From assembly GCA_964552195.1 (NCBI GenBank), contig CAZKFM010000008.1, positions 1-64,000 on the forward strand: a DNA stretch of 64,000 nucleotides, read 5' to 3'. The notes under the pieces are model-generated. The model did not search any database. It had not been told where the DNA came from and worked only from the letters and a program-made list of their open reading frames with translations. A program made the position numbers and the translations under genes. Source of the DNA: CAZKAP01 sp964552195. Lineage in GTDB: Bacteria; Bacteroidota; Bacteroidia; Flavobacteriales; Flavobacteriaceae. Each line of letters opens with the position of its first letter. The stretch's first letter is position 1. Of the stretch, positions 18,494-28,237 are shown piece by piece.

Positions 18494-18536
18494 TGATAAT
18501 TATCAGGGATTTAGCGCTCTGTTATCCATAATTTTA
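18494..18536 (+). promoter_or_regulatory. CRP/FNR-type palindrome and -7 box of the PFOR-Rnf operon
   Basis: The 16-bp perfect palindrome CCTGATAATTATCAGG (18492-18507) contains the core TGAT-AATT-ATCA. A -7-like box TAATTTTA (one mismatch to TAnnTTTG) lies at 18529-18536, centred 33 bp downstream. This implies a start near 18541 and activator binding near -41.5. The first ATG of the operon is at 18594. Confidence 0.7.
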
Positions 18537-18593
18537 AGGGTAATCCATTGCGGATTGCGCAGTGAACTTCTTTGAAATTTAAATTTTATACCG

Positions 18594-18947
18594 ATGGAAA
18601 CTAAAGAGATGAATGCCCGGTTCGAGCATGCGGAAGAACTTATTGAAGCCGCACAGAATGAATTAAACCGACCAGCCGAAGACGTAGTGCCTTTCATGGT
18701 TTGCCATAACGCCCGCGAGGCCATAGCCGACTACTTCAAGGGATATATATTAAGACAGGACGCCCAGTATAACGAGGACGATTCACTAGAAGATTTACTG
18801 CACCAATGCCAGGCCATAGACCTGCGCTACGAAGAATTCGACCTGAGCCCATTTAACTTTAAACGAGACGAAGCATACAGTGCGGAATTCGGTAGGATGA
18901 AGTGCTGTATCGAATTAGCCCAGGAAATTGGACATATGGTCAACTGA
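18594..18947 (+). CDS. HEPN-like small protein heading the PFOR operon
   Basis: This 117-residue, acidic, all-helical protein contains CHNAREAIADYFKGYIL. It resembles the HEPN core helix, where a His/Gln-Ala-x-E-A-(L/I) pattern precedes an aromatic. It lacks an obvious R-x4-6-H ribonuclease motif, so a toxin role is not supported. It sits 85 bases before nifJ in the same direction, downstream of the FNR-like site, and is probably co-transcribed. A similar small gene beside PFOR would point to an accessory function in assembly or stability, but that is inference. Confidence 0.55.
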   Translation: METKEMNARFEHAEELIEAAQNELNRPAEDVVPFMVCHNAREAIADYFKGYILRQDAQYNEDDSLEDLLHQCQAIDLRYEEFDLSPFNFKRDEAYSAEFGRMKCCIELAQEIGHMVN

Positions 18948-19032
18948 CCCGTCCACCTCTTTACCAGCCCACCCCACTACCGCCTGACCCTTCAGGCGCA
19001 ATCGTAAACTGCACAACAGCAATTCTCGTATC

Positions 19033-22000
19033 ATGAGCAAGTCAAAGGAATTTAAGTATCCGGGAAAACCGGTAGCGATGGATGGCAATACAGCCGCCAT
19101 CATGTGTGAACGCGAATCCACCGATGCCGCCGGCGCTTTCCCCATAACGCCCTCGACGCAGATGGGCGAATACTGGGCCGATGCCGCCGCAAAGGGCCAT
19201 CTCAACATATCGGATAAACCTTTGATATTCATCGAGCCGGAAGGGGAACATGCCGCTGCCGCCGTCACTGCAGGCCTTTCAATGACCGGGCTGCGGGCAT
19301 CCAACTTCTCCTCCGGCCAGGGAATTGCCTATATGCACGAATCCCTTTATGCTGCCGTGGGTAAACGACTCACCTATGTGCTCAATGTGGGTTCCCGGGC
19401 CATGACCAAGTCCACGCTGAATGTCCACGCGGGCCACGACGATTACCATGCCGTTGACGATACGGGTTTTTTCCAGATGTTTGCCAAGAAGGCGCAGCAT
19501 GTGGCCGACCTGAACATTATCGCACACCGCATAGCCGAACTCGCCCTTACTCCCGGTATCATTGCCCAGGATGGATTCCTGACCACTCACCTGATCGAAT
19601 CCTTCCTGCTACCGGAACGCGAACTGATAGCCGAGTACCTGGGTAAACCGGACGACATCATCGATACTCCGACACCTGCACAGCGGATCATCTATGGCGA
19701 TACGCGCCGGCGGATTCCCGAGTTGTGGGATGTGGATAACCCCCTGATGGCCGGGATCGTCCAGAATCAGGATTCTTATATGCAGAGCGTGGCGGCCCAA
19801 CGACCCTTCTTCTTCGACCATATACAGGACCTCACCGATCGGGCCTTTGCCGAGTATTACGAACTGACCGGTAGGCGTTACGACCGGGTGATGACCTACC
19901 GGGCAGAAGATGCCGACTACTTGATTCTCGGACAGGGAAGTGTGGTTCCCAGTGCGGAAGTTGTGGTGGATTACATCCGGAAAACCCGGGGAATCAAAGT
20001 AGGCGTGGTCGATTTGGTTATGTTCCGTCCGTTTCCCTCCGATCTGCTGGCAAGGGTACTTCAGGGAAAAAAGGCTGTAACTATACTGGAGCGACTGGAC
20101 CAGCCCCTGGCCGTGGATTCACCCATAGCCCGAGAAGTACGTTCGGTGCTCAGCAAATGCGTCGAGAACGGTTTCGACAAAAAGCACAAGCCGTATCCGG
20201 AACTGACCTCCTATACCCTGAACGATATGCCAGCGGTGTATTCCGGGGCATTCGGACTGGGAAGCCGGGACCTGCAGCCGGAGGGCATTATCGGTGCCAT
20301 AGAGAACATGCTGCCCGATGGTAAGCGCAGGAAGCAGTTCTACCTTTCCATTGACTTCATACGCGAAGTGCCTCTATCGCCCAAGCAGAAGGCCTATCAG
20401 GAAACCATAGAGGAATCCTATCCCGGTATCCGTGAAATGGCGGTCAGGGGCTCTGAGAATCCCAATATGATGCCCCAAGACGCCATTACGGTTCGATTCC
20501 ATTCCATAGGCGGATGGGGGGCGATCACTACGGGCAAAAATCTGGCTATGACTCTTTACGAACTGCTGGGTTACCACATCAAGGCCAACCCCAAATACGG
20601 CTCCGAGAAGAAAGGCCAACCCACCACCTACTACCTGGCGGCCGCCTCCGAACCCATCCGGGTGAATTGCGAGTATTACTTCGTGGATGTGGTCCTATCT
20701 CCCGATCCGAACGTCTTTAAGCATACCAATGCCCTGGCAGGGCTTAAGAAGGGAGGAAGCTTTATTATTCAGAGCGAGAAGGATACTGCCCAGGAGGTCT
20801 GGGCCGATATTCCCGAACACTACCAGAAAATGATCATCGATAACGAGATTCACGTCTTCTATATCGACGGCTTCAAGATTGCCCGTGAGGAAGCGACGGA
20901 TCCCGAGTTGCAGCTCCGCATGCAGGGGATTGCCTTTCAGGGGGCCTTTTTCGCTGCCTCTCCTCTGATGCAGAAGTCCGGTTTATCCGATGAAAAACTG
21001 CTGAAGGCCATAGAGGACCAGTTGCAAAAGAAATTCGGTGCAAAAGGGCAACGGGTGGTAAATGATAATATGCGGGTGGTGAAGCGCGGTTTCGATGAGG
21101 TGCATGAGATCACAGAAAAAGAGCTCGGTGCCGGAACGAAAAAGGGTGTGGCCACCCTGGCCGGACCTGAGATACCCCGGATGGTCAAGGAAATACCCCA
21201 GAGTGAGTCCAACCTCAGCGATATCCATCGTTTTTGGGAACAGACGGGGAATTTCTACCTGAGGGGGATGGGTAACGACAACCTGACGGATCCCTTTATC
21301 GGGCTCAGCGTTATGCCCGCGGTCTCCGCGGTATTCCGCAATATGACCGGTATCCGCTTCGAGCATCCGCAGTGGGTACCCAATAACTGTACCGCCTGTG
21401 GCGACTGCTACACGGTTTGTCCGGATACGGCCATACCCGGTCTGGTCAGTGAGGTGTCTGATGTATTTGATACCCTGGTGAAACGGGTGAAGAAGAACCA
21501 TGGTAAAGTAGAACAACTGCCCAGGGCGATTCGCAAGATGGAAGGGCACGTGCGGGAGCTCTTTGCCTCGTCCAGCAATGGAGCGACGGTGAACGACCAC
21601 ATACAGCACGCCATGGATATGACGCTCGATGAATTCGACCGCAGCAAGGAGCTGGCAAAGGAATTCGACTGGTTCAGGGAAGAACTGGGTGAGTTCGACT
21701 TTGCTCTGACTCGTCCGTATTACGACCTGCATGAGAAGAAGGAGCCCAACAGCGGAGGCCTGTTCAGCATCACCATCAACCCGACTACCTGTAAGGGGTG
21801 CATGGAATGCGTGGCGGTCTGTAACGATGAGGCCCTGATAACCATTCCACAGACCGAGGGGTCCATTGCCCGTCTGAACAAGGAATGGGACCTGTGGATG
21901 GATCTGCCCAGCACCCCGCAGAAGTATAACCGAATCGACGATTTGGAAGAAAAGATCGGTCCTCTGGAGACCATACTCCTTAACAAGGAAGCCTATCTGA

Positions 22001-23946
22001 ATTTCGCCAGCGGTGATGGTGCTTGTCTGGGATGTTCCGAGAAGTCGGTGGTACACATATTTACCGCAACCGTAGAGTCTCTGATGCAGCCCCGCATCGA
22101 AAAGCATATGAAGTACCTGGAAGAGCTCACCGATAAGCTGGAGAAGCACATACAGGTGAAAATGATGAACGGGGTGAATCTGACCGATTCGCAGACCATG
22201 TCCCGCATCGTAAGCGAGATGCAGGATTCGGATCTCACTATGGCCGAAATCACCCGGCGACTGGAATCCGAAAAAGGAAGCGAGCCCATCGATCAGCTGT
22301 GGCTGAAGCGGGTTACCCAGTTACTCGCCCAGCTCAATAAGCTCAAGTGGAAGTACACCCAGGGAACTACAGGTCAGGGGCGGGCCAATATGGGTATGCT
22401 TAACTCCACGGGATGTACATCCGTGTGGGGCAGTACATGGCCGTTCAACCCCTATCCGTTCCCCTGGGCCAATCACCTGTTCCAGGATTCCCCTTCCATG
22501 GCGATGGGCGTATTCGAGGGACATATGGCCAAAATGGCCGATGGCTTCAAGGCCATCCGTAAAGCCGAACTGGAACTGGCCGGCATCTACGATCCCGGAG
22601 AACACGACGAATTCTTCACCTATTTCAACTGGAACCAGTTCACGGACGAAGAATGGCAACTGTGCCCACCCGTGGTTACTCTGGGGGGAGACGGTGCCAT
22701 GTACGACATCGGGTTCCAGAATCTCTCCCGTCTGATGGCATCCGGGAAGCCGATTAAGGTGATCGTCGTGGATACCCAGGTGTACTCCAATACGGGAGGA
22801 CAGGCCTGTACATCCGGCTTTGTCGGACAGGTTTCGGATATGGCGGAATACGGCAAGGTTTGGAAAGGTAAAAGCGAACCCCGTAAGGAAATCGGCCTGA
22901 TAGCCATGGCTCACCGAAATACTTATGTCATGCAGGCCACGCTGGCAAACACCAGTCACATGATCGAAGGATTCATCGACGGCCTGATGACCCGGCGGCC
23001 TGCGGTATTCAATCTGTACACCACCTGTCAGCCCGAACACGGGGTGGCCGATGACCTGGGAGCCCATCAGGCCAAATTGGCCGTCGAATCCAGGGCTTAC
23101 CCCATTTTCAAGTACAATCCGGATCACGGAATCAAAGCGCGCGAGGCGTTTGATTTGTCCGGCAATCCGGCCATGGATCAGCTCTGGCCGACCTATAGCC
23201 TGAAGTACCTGGAATACGGACAGGAGCGTAGCATGGAACTGCCGATGACCTTTGCCGATTTCGCCCTCACCGAAGCGAGATTCCGCAAGCATTTCCGCAA
23301 GGCACCGAGAAGTGCCTGGAACGAGAACATGATCCTGCTCTCCGATTTCCTGCTACTGGACGAGGCGGAGCGCGAGGGTAAGTTCCCATACATCTGGGCA
23401 GTCGATCGCGATCAGAAGCTCAACCGGGTACTGGTAGCCAAGCCCATAGTCGAATCCTGCGAGGAGCGGCGCGATTTCTGGATCATGCTCCGGGACATGG
23501 CCGGGGTGACTACGGAACAGACCCAGGAAGAGAATATCGAAGAGAAGATACGCAGCGAAGTAGTGGGCCAAATCGCACAAGGCCTGATGAAACTCGCCGG
23601 GGGCCAGAACCAGGGTAACGGGGCCCTTGCCCAGGCGTTGGAGAAGGCGGCCTCACCCGCCGAAGTGCAGGTGGCAGAGCCCGAGTCTGCTGGGGACTAC
23701 ATGGCGCCCTGGCTGGAGACCGAAGAATGTACCTCCTGCGATGAGTGCATTCGCCTGAACGGAAACATCTTCGCCTATAACGCGGAGAATAAGGCCTATA
23801 TCAAGAATGCGAAGGCCGGACCCTACGAAGACCTGGTCAAGGCCGCGGAGAAATGTACGGCTGGGGTTATTCACCCGGGCTTACCTCAGGATAGAACGGG
23901 TAAAGACATTGAAAAATGGATTGCAAGGGCTGAGAAGTATAACTAA
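19033..23946 (+). CDS. nifJ: Long pyruvate:ferredoxin (2-oxoacid) oxidoreductase
   Basis: This enzyme splits pyruvate with CoA to acetyl-CoA, CO2 and reduced ferredoxin. It has 1637 residues, far above the usual 1170-1200. Order of parts: PYR domain with the PFOR start FPITPSTQMGEYWADAA (about 37-53); domain II; gamma domain with GGWGAITTGKN near 494; [4Fe-4S] CTACGDCYTVCP near 785; a helical insert of about 130 residues; [4Fe-4S] CKGCMECVAVC near 920; and the thiamine region GDGACLGCSEK near 994 with GGDGAMYDIG near 1217 and NTGGQ near 1254. A last module near 1560-1637 has CTSCDEC and a later CTAG, which looks like a further ferredoxin-type site. Substrate preference cannot be fixed from this. 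Confidence 0.93.
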   Translation: MSKSKEFKYPGKPVAMDGNTAAIMCERESTDAAGAFPITPSTQMGEYWADAAAKGHLNISDKPLIFIEPEGEHAAAAVTAGLSMTGLRASNFSSGQGIAYMHESLYAAVGKRLTYVLNVGSRAMTKSTLNVHAGHDDYHAVDDTGFFQMFAKKAQHVADLNIIAHRIAELALTPGIIAQDGFLTTHLIESFLLPERELIAEYLGKPDDIIDTPTPAQRIIYGDTRRRIPELWDVDNPLMAGIVQNQDSYMQSVAAQRPFFFDHIQDLTDRAFAEYYELTGRRYDRVMTYRAEDADYLILGQGSVVPSAEVVVDYIRKTRGIKVGVVDLVMFRPFPSDLLARVLQGKKAVTILERLDQPLAVDSPIAREVRSVLSKCVENGFDKKHKPYPELTSYTLNDMPAVYSGAFGLGSRDLQPEGIIGAIENMLPDGKRRKQFYLSIDFIREVPLSPKQKAYQETIEESYPGIREMAVRGSENPNMMPQDAITVRFHSIGGWGAITTGKNLAMTLYELLGYHIKANPKYGSEKKGQPTTYYLAAASEPIRVNCEYYFVDVVLSPDPNVFKHTNALAGLKKGGSFIIQSEKDTAQEVWADIPEHYQKMIIDNEIHVFYIDGFKIAREEATDPELQLRMQGIAFQGAFFAASPLMQKSGLSDEKLLKAIEDQLQKKFGAKGQRVVNDNMRVVKRGFDEVHEITEKELGAGTKKGVATLAGPEIPRMVKEIPQSESNLSDIHRFWEQTGNFYLRGMGNDNLTDPFIGLSVMPAVSAVFRNMTGIRFEHPQWVPNNCTACGDCYTVCPDTAIPGLVSEVSDVFDTLVKRVKKNHGKVEQLPRAIRKMEGHVRELFASSSNGATVNDHIQHAMDMTLDEFDRSKELAKEFDWFREELGEFDFALTRPYYDLHEKKEPNSGGLFSITINPTTCKGCMECVAVCNDEALITIPQTEGSIARLNKEWDLWMDLPSTPQKYNRIDDLEEKIGPLETILLNKEAYLNFASGDGACLGCSEKSVVHIFTATVESLMQPRIEKHMKYLEELTDKLEKHIQVKMMNGVNLTDSQTMSRIVSEMQDSDLTMAEITRRLESEKGSEPIDQLWLKRVTQLLAQLNKLKWKYTQGTTGQGRANMGMLNSTGCTSVWGSTWPFNPYPFPWANHLFQDSPSMAMGVFEGHMAKMADGFKAIRKAELELAGIYDPGEHDEFFTYFNWNQFTDEEWQLCPPVVTLGGDGAMYDIGFQNLSRLMASGKPIKVIVVDTQVYSNTGGQACTSGFVGQVSDMAEYGKVWKGKSEPRKEIGLIAMAHRNTYVMQATLANTSHMIEGFIDGLMTRRPAVFNLYTTCQPEHGVADDLGAHQAKLAVESRAYPIFKYNPDHGIKAREAFDLSGNPAMDQLWPTYSLKYLEYGQERSMELPMTFADFALTEARFRKHFRKAPRSAWNENMILLSDFLLLDEAEREGKFPYIWAVDRDQKLNRVLVAKPIVESCEERRDFWIMLRDMAGVTTEQTQEENIEEKIRSEVVGQIAQGLMKLAGGQNQGNGALAQALEKAASPAEVQVAEPESAGDYMAPWLETEECTSCDECIRLNGNIFAYNAENKAYIKNAKAGPYEDLVKAAEKCTAGVIHPGLPQDRTGKDIEKWIARAEKYN

Positions 23947-23961
23947 TGCAACCAGGGCTTA

Positions 23962-25320
23962 ATGGCGCTTTTCAACCTTCATAAGAACACATTCCGGCAC
24001 GGCATACATCCGCCCGAGAGTAAAGACGAGACCTGCGGGCTTCCCATCCGGCAGTTTCCCTTTGCCCCGGTTATCATCCTGCCGATGGCCCAGCATATAG
24101 GGGCGCCGTCCGAAATAGTGGTTCGCGAAGGACAGGAGGTTCGTCGGGGGGAGTTACTGGCGGAGGCCAGTGGTTATGTATCCGTTCCCATGCACGCCCC
24201 GGTTTCCGGTACGGTCCGGAAGATCGCCAATGTACCGACCATTTCGGGTAAGATGTCCCCGGGCATATATTTGGAACCCTTCCCTTCCTCGACCCAGGAA
24301 GTGCTGGAAGGCAGGCCGATCGATCCCGACCTGGCCTCTCCGGAAGAGATCCTGCAGGGCATACAGGATGCCGGTATAGTAGGGCTGGGCGGGGCGGCAT
24401 TTCCCACCCACGTCAAGTTGAAAGTACCTGAAGGAAAAACCTGCGATACCCTGATAGTGAACGGCGTAGAATGCGAACCCTACCTGACTACGGACCACAG
24501 GGTGATGCTGGAGCAGGAGGCCGATATCTTCATGGGTATCCGTTACCTGCTGAAGGCCACCGGGGCGTCCCGCGCCGTAATAGGCATCGAAGCCAACAAG
24601 CAGGATGCAGCGGATCACCTGCGGAGTCACCGTCCGGAAGGCCTGCCGGTTAGCATCGAAGTACTGCCGGTGAAATATCCCCAGGGGGCGGAGAAGATGC
24701 TGGTCAAGGCCCTGTTGGACAAGGAGGTTCCCTCAGGGGGACTTCCTATCGATGTCGGTGTGGTCGGTGTAAATGTGGCTACCGCAGCGGAGATCGGTCG
24801 TTTACTGCCCCACGGCAGGGGAATACAGGAACGGGTGGTAACCATAGCCGGGCCCGGGGTCAGGAAAAAGGGGAATTACCGCATTCCCGTGGGAACCCCT
24901 CTCAGGTTTGTTCTGGAGCAGGTGGGTGTAGACGAAGGCATTAGTGAGGTCTATATGGGAGGCCCGATGATGGGAGTGGCGGTTTCCAACCTGAACATAT
25001 CCATCGTCAAGGGCACCTCGGGCATACTGGTATTTACCGACAGGGACATTCAGCGCCCGCCCGAGATTTACCCCTGCATTAAATGCGGTGCCTGCGTGGA
25101 TGCATGCCCAATTATGCTGAACCCGTCAAAGCTGGGTATACTGGCCAAATTCGAGGCTTATGATGAGATGGCTGAAGAATACAATCTGATGGATTGCTTC
25201 GAATGCGGATCGTGTTCGTATGTCTGCCCGTCAAATATTCCCCTGGTTCAATACTTCCGTTTGTCCAAACGCCTGGTGCGCAAACGGCAGGCCGAAAAGA
25301 AAAATAAAGTTCATGCTTAA
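23962..25320 (+). CDS. rnfC: Rnf complex subunit RnfC
   Basis: RnfC is the peripheral NADH/FMN subunit of the ion-pumping ferredoxin:NAD+ oxidoreductase. Its N-terminal FRHGIHPPESK is the RnfC hallmark. The flavin/NADH domain follows with GLGGAAFPTHVK near 140 and NGVECEPY near 167. Two [4Fe-4S] sites near the C-terminus are CIKCGACVDACP (about 373-384) and CFECGSCSYVCP (about 413-424). The 452 residues are normal, without the long C-terminal repeat of enteric RnfC. It starts 15 bases after nifJ, directly linking ferredoxin production to its oxidation. Confidence 0.95.
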   Translation: MALFNLHKNTFRHGIHPPESKDETCGLPIRQFPFAPVIILPMAQHIGAPSEIVVREGQEVRRGELLAEASGYVSVPMHAPVSGTVRKIANVPTISGKMSPGIYLEPFPSSTQEVLEGRPIDPDLASPEEILQGIQDAGIVGLGGAAFPTHVKLKVPEGKTCDTLIVNGVECEPYLTTDHRVMLEQEADIFMGIRYLLKATGASRAVIGIEANKQDAADHLRSHRPEGLPVSIEVLPVKYPQGAEKMLVKALLDKEVPSGGLPIDVGVVGVNVATAAEIGRLLPHGRGIQERVVTIAGPGVRKKGNYRIPVGTPLRFVLEQVGVDEGISEVYMGGPMMGVAVSNLNISIVKGTSGILVFTDRDIQRPPEIYPCIKCGACVDACPIMLNPSKLGILAKFEAYDEMAEEYNLMDCFECGSCSYVCPSNIPLVQYFRLSKRLVRKRQAEKKNKVHA

Positions 25321-26332
25321 GAAGGCCTTGGAAATCAGCTCCTCTCCCCATATCCGAAAGGGGGTCAGCACCGCGGTAATCATGAAGAACGTGGTCTGGG
25401 CCTTACTCCCTGTGGTGGCCTTTTCCATTTTTGCTTTCGGCCTCAATGCCTTATTGGTGATCGCCGTGACCACAGGTTCCAGCGTGCTCACTGAGCACCT
25501 CCTATGCAGGCAGTCGGGCAAGCGATCCACTATTGGGGATTATTCGGCGGTAATTACCGGTTTATTGCTGGGCCTTACGCTGCCGCCCGCTTTTCCTCTG
25601 TGGATGGCCCTGGTCGGCGGGGTGATCAGCATTGCCTTGGGGAAGTACATCTTCGGCGGACTGGGTTATAATGTATTCAATCCGGCACTGGTGGCCCGGG
25701 CTGTGCTGCAGGCCGCCTTTCCGGTGGCCATCACCACCTGGCATCCCTCATTCCTGCCCAATCGTTTCAGCACGGTATCGGGATCAGTACTTACCGGCCC
25801 GTTTATGAAGCCCGAATACGACGCCTTGTCGGGCGCGACACCACTTTCGGCCTTCAAGTTTGACGGGGTGGTTACCCCGGTAAAGGAACTGGCCTTCGGG
25901 CAGATCAGTGGTTCTGCCGGTGAGACCTGCGCGCTTATCATCGCCCTGGGAGGGCTGTACCTGATTGCCCGTAACATGATGAGCTGGCGCATACCGGCTG
26001 CGGTTTTACTCAGTGCCTATGCATTGAGCGGTGTGCTTTACCTGTTAGACAGCCAACTGTATCCTTCTCCCGGCTTCATGCTCTTTTCCGGAGGCCTGAT
26101 GCTCGGTGCGGTGTTCATGGCCACGGATATGGTCTCCTCTCCGATCACACCGCTGGGCCTGTGGGTATACGGGGGTATAATCGGAATTCTGACCATTGTA
26201 ATCCGCAGCTGGGGGGGATTGCCCGAGGGAGTGATGTATTCCATACTGCTGGCCAATGCCATCTCGCCGCATATTGATGCGGCCATACGCAACCGGGTCT
26301 TCGGGACCCGACCTAAAACGAAAGCAGCTTGA
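25313..26332 (+). CDS. rnfD: Rnf complex subunit RnfD
   Basis: This membrane subunit has about nine to ten spans and 339 residues. LSGATPLSAF contains Thr176, the expected site of covalent FMN attachment, and GYNVFNPALVARA matches the conserved NqrB/RnfD loop. I chose the ATG at 25313, which overlaps the rnfC stop by eight bases and gives the normal N-terminus. The longer frame from 25220 would lie in rnfC. Confidence 0.95.
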   Translation: MLKKALEISSSPHIRKGVSTAVIMKNVVWALLPVVAFSIFAFGLNALLVIAVTTGSSVLTEHLLCRQSGKRSTIGDYSAVITGLLLGLTLPPAFPLWMALVGGVISIALGKYIFGGLGYNVFNPALVARAVLQAAFPVAITTWHPSFLPNRFSTVSGSVLTGPFMKPEYDALSGATPLSAFKFDGVVTPVKELAFGQISGSAGETCALIIALGGLYLIARNMMSWRIPAAVLLSAYALSGVLYLLDSQLYPSPGFMLFSGGLMLGAVFMATDMVSSPITPLGLWVYGGIIGILTIVIRSWGGLPEGVMYSILLANAISPHIDAAIRNRVFGTRPKTKAA

Positions 26333-27027
26333 ATGCCCCAGGCAACATACCCGCAGGTAGCAACAAAATGCTATTAGCCATGGTCACCATAGGGGTGGTC
26401 AGCGCCCTGTTGATCGTGTCCGTTTATCAGTGGACCCTGCCGCGCGTTCAACGCCTGAAAGCCGAGGCCCTTGAGAAGGCCATTTTCAAAGTGCTACCCG
26501 GAGTGGAGAGCAGCACAACCTATGGCCTGAAGGCCGATGGTTCGCTCTACATCCCACGGCAGGGAGATAGCCCGGATAAGGTGGTATATGCGGGTTACGA
26601 TCAGAATGGTGCGCTTATGGGTTACGCCGTTGAAGCGGCTGGAATGGGGTACGCGGACATCATCCGCATTCTCTATGGCTACGATCCGGGACAGGAGCGT
26701 ATAGTCGGCTTTCATGTACTGGAGAGCAAGGAAACTCCGGGCCTGGGCGATAAGATCGAGAAGGAGCCGGGATTCCTTGAAAACTTCCAGGCTTTGGATG
26801 TGAGCCTGTCCGGGGGTGAAAAGATTAAGAATCCCGTGGTTACCGTGAAACAGGGAGAAAAAGAGAACCCCTGGGAAATAGACGGGATCACGGGGGCCAC
26901 CATATCTTCCCGGGCCATCGGGGACATAGTAGGATCGAGTACGTCCGAGATGGTGCCCGTACTGTACTCGAATTACAAAAAGCAGGTATCCCAGGGGAAG
27001 CCTGAACAACGCAACTACAATGAGTGA
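26329..27027 (+). CDS. rnfG: Rnf complex subunit RnfG
   Basis: RnfG has one N-terminal membrane anchor (about residues 14-33) and a periplasmic FMN domain. DGITGATISS near 186-195 holds the FMN-linked Thr191, matching the S/T-G-A-T-x-S motif of RnfG/NqrC. The start is unclear. A TTG at 26329 overlaps the rnfD stop as TTGA. The first ATG at 26368 gives a protein starting MLLAMVTIG just before the membrane span. Both keep the function. Confidence 0.93.
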   Translation: MNAPGNIPAGSNKMLLAMVTIGVVSALLIVSVYQWTLPRVQRLKAEALEKAIFKVLPGVESSTTYGLKADGSLYIPRQGDSPDKVVYAGYDQNGALMGYAVEAAGMGYADIIRILYGYDPGQERIVGFHVLESKETPGLGDKIEKEPGFLENFQALDVSLSGGEKIKNPVVTVKQGEKENPWEIDGITGATISSRAIGDIVGSSTSEMVPVLYSNYKKQVSQGKPEQRNYNE

Positions 27028-27646
27028 ACCAACGACCAAACAGGAAGCAACCTCCACCGACGAGTTCATCAAAGGGCTCTGGCGGGATAATCCCGTATTC
27101 GTCCAGGTTCTGGGCATGTGCCCTGTATTGGCCGTTTCCAATACGGCGGAGAACGCGCTGGCCATGGGGCTGGCCACGGCCTTTGTACTGCTCATGTCGA
27201 ACATACTGGTTTCCCTGCTGCGCAATTTTGTGCCCAGGCAAGTCAGGATAGCGTCCTACATCCTGATTATCGCCACCTTCGTAACCCTGACGGATTATGC
27301 CATACAGGCGATAAGTGTGGAACTGCACAAGAGCCTGGGGGCCTTTATTTCACTGATCGTGGTGAATTGCCTCATCCTGAGCCGGGCCGAGGCCTTTGCC
27401 TCTAAAAATACCATAGGGAAGTCCGTACTGGATGCCCTAGGCATGGGATTGGGATTCACGCTCGCCCTGTTTTGTCTGGGTGCGGTCCGCGAGATACTGG
27501 GTAACGGCTCCCTGTTCAGCATCGCCCTGTTCCCGGAAGGGTTTCAGAGTTGGATAGTGATGATACTACCGGCCGGAGGGTTTTTTACCCTGGCGGCCTG
27601 GCTCCTGATCATAAATGCCATACAAGCGAGAAAAACGGAATCATGA
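27020..27646 (+). CDS. rnfE: Rnf complex subunit RnfE
   Basis: This six-span membrane subunit, homologous to NqrD, has 208 residues. Conserved Cys residues occur in GMCPVLAV near 33 and VVNCLILSRAEAF near 114-126. With those of RnfA they are expected to bind an intramembrane [2Fe-2S] cluster. It overlaps rnfG by eight bases and rnfA by four. Confidence 0.95.
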   Translation: MSEPTTKQEATSTDEFIKGLWRDNPVFVQVLGMCPVLAVSNTAENALAMGLATAFVLLMSNILVSLLRNFVPRQVRIASYILIIATFVTLTDYAIQAISVELHKSLGAFISLIVVNCLILSRAEAFASKNTIGKSVLDALGMGLGFTLALFCLGAVREILGNGSLFSIALFPEGFQSWIVMILPAGGFFTLAAWLLIINAIQARKTES

Positions 27647-28224
27647 ACACGGAATCCTTAGGAACGATTTTTCTGAATGCCGCACTGGTGAACAATTTTG
27701 TGCTGGCCTATTTCCTGGGAATATGCCCTTTCCTGGGGGTTTCGGGTAAGATGGAGACAGCCACCCGAATGGGAGGAGCCGTCATGTTCGTCATGCTCAT
27801 CAGCTCGATGTGCGCCTACGGAATTCACGCCTTCCTGGTGTATATCCATGCGCCCTACTTACAGCTGATCAGCTATATCGTGGTGATTGCCTCTACCGTG
27901 CAACTGGTAGAGATGTTTATCAAGAAAATGAGTCCGGCCCTGTTCCGGTCACTCGGGATTTTCCTGCCTCTGATTACGACGAACTGCGCCATACTGGGTG
28001 TGGCGCTGTTTCAGACCAACAAGGGGTACGGTTTCCTGGAAAGTATAGTATACGCTCTGGGTGCCGGAGCCGGGTTTACCCTGGCCCTGGTGCTGATCGC
28101 AGGCTTGCGGGAGCAATTGAATTTTGCCGAGGTTCCGAACATCTCAAAAGGCACAGCCCTGACCCTGTTTATTGCCGGGATATTATCGCTGTGCTTCATG
28201 GGATTTGCCGGGCTGGGCGCGTAA
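27643..28224 (+). CDS. rnfA: Rnf complex subunit RnfA
   Basis: This six-span partner of RnfE has 193 residues. NNFVLAYFLGICPFLGVS and ITTNCAILGVAL carry the two cluster Cys residues of the RnfA/NqrE family. GAGAGFTLALVLIAGLRE is the second repeat. I chose the ATG at 27643, overlapping the rnfE stop as ATGA; the longer frame from 27550 would run inside rnfE. Confidence 0.96.
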   Translation: MNTESLGTIFLNAALVNNFVLAYFLGICPFLGVSGKMETATRMGGAVMFVMLISSMCAYGIHAFLVYIHAPYLQLISYIVVIASTVQLVEMFIKKMSPALFRSLGIFLPLITTNCAILGVALFQTNKGYGFLESIVYALGAGAGFTLALVLIAGLREQLNFAEVPNISKGTALTLFIAGILSLCFMGFAGLGA

Positions 28225-28237
28225 AAAGAGAAACGGG

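Noticed and set aside
20983..22149. A 388-residue open frame on the minus strand opposite nifJ, and another at 22321-23292
   Set aside because: Both lie wholly inside the PFOR gene and have no protein-like motif. They are shadows of the real coding strand.
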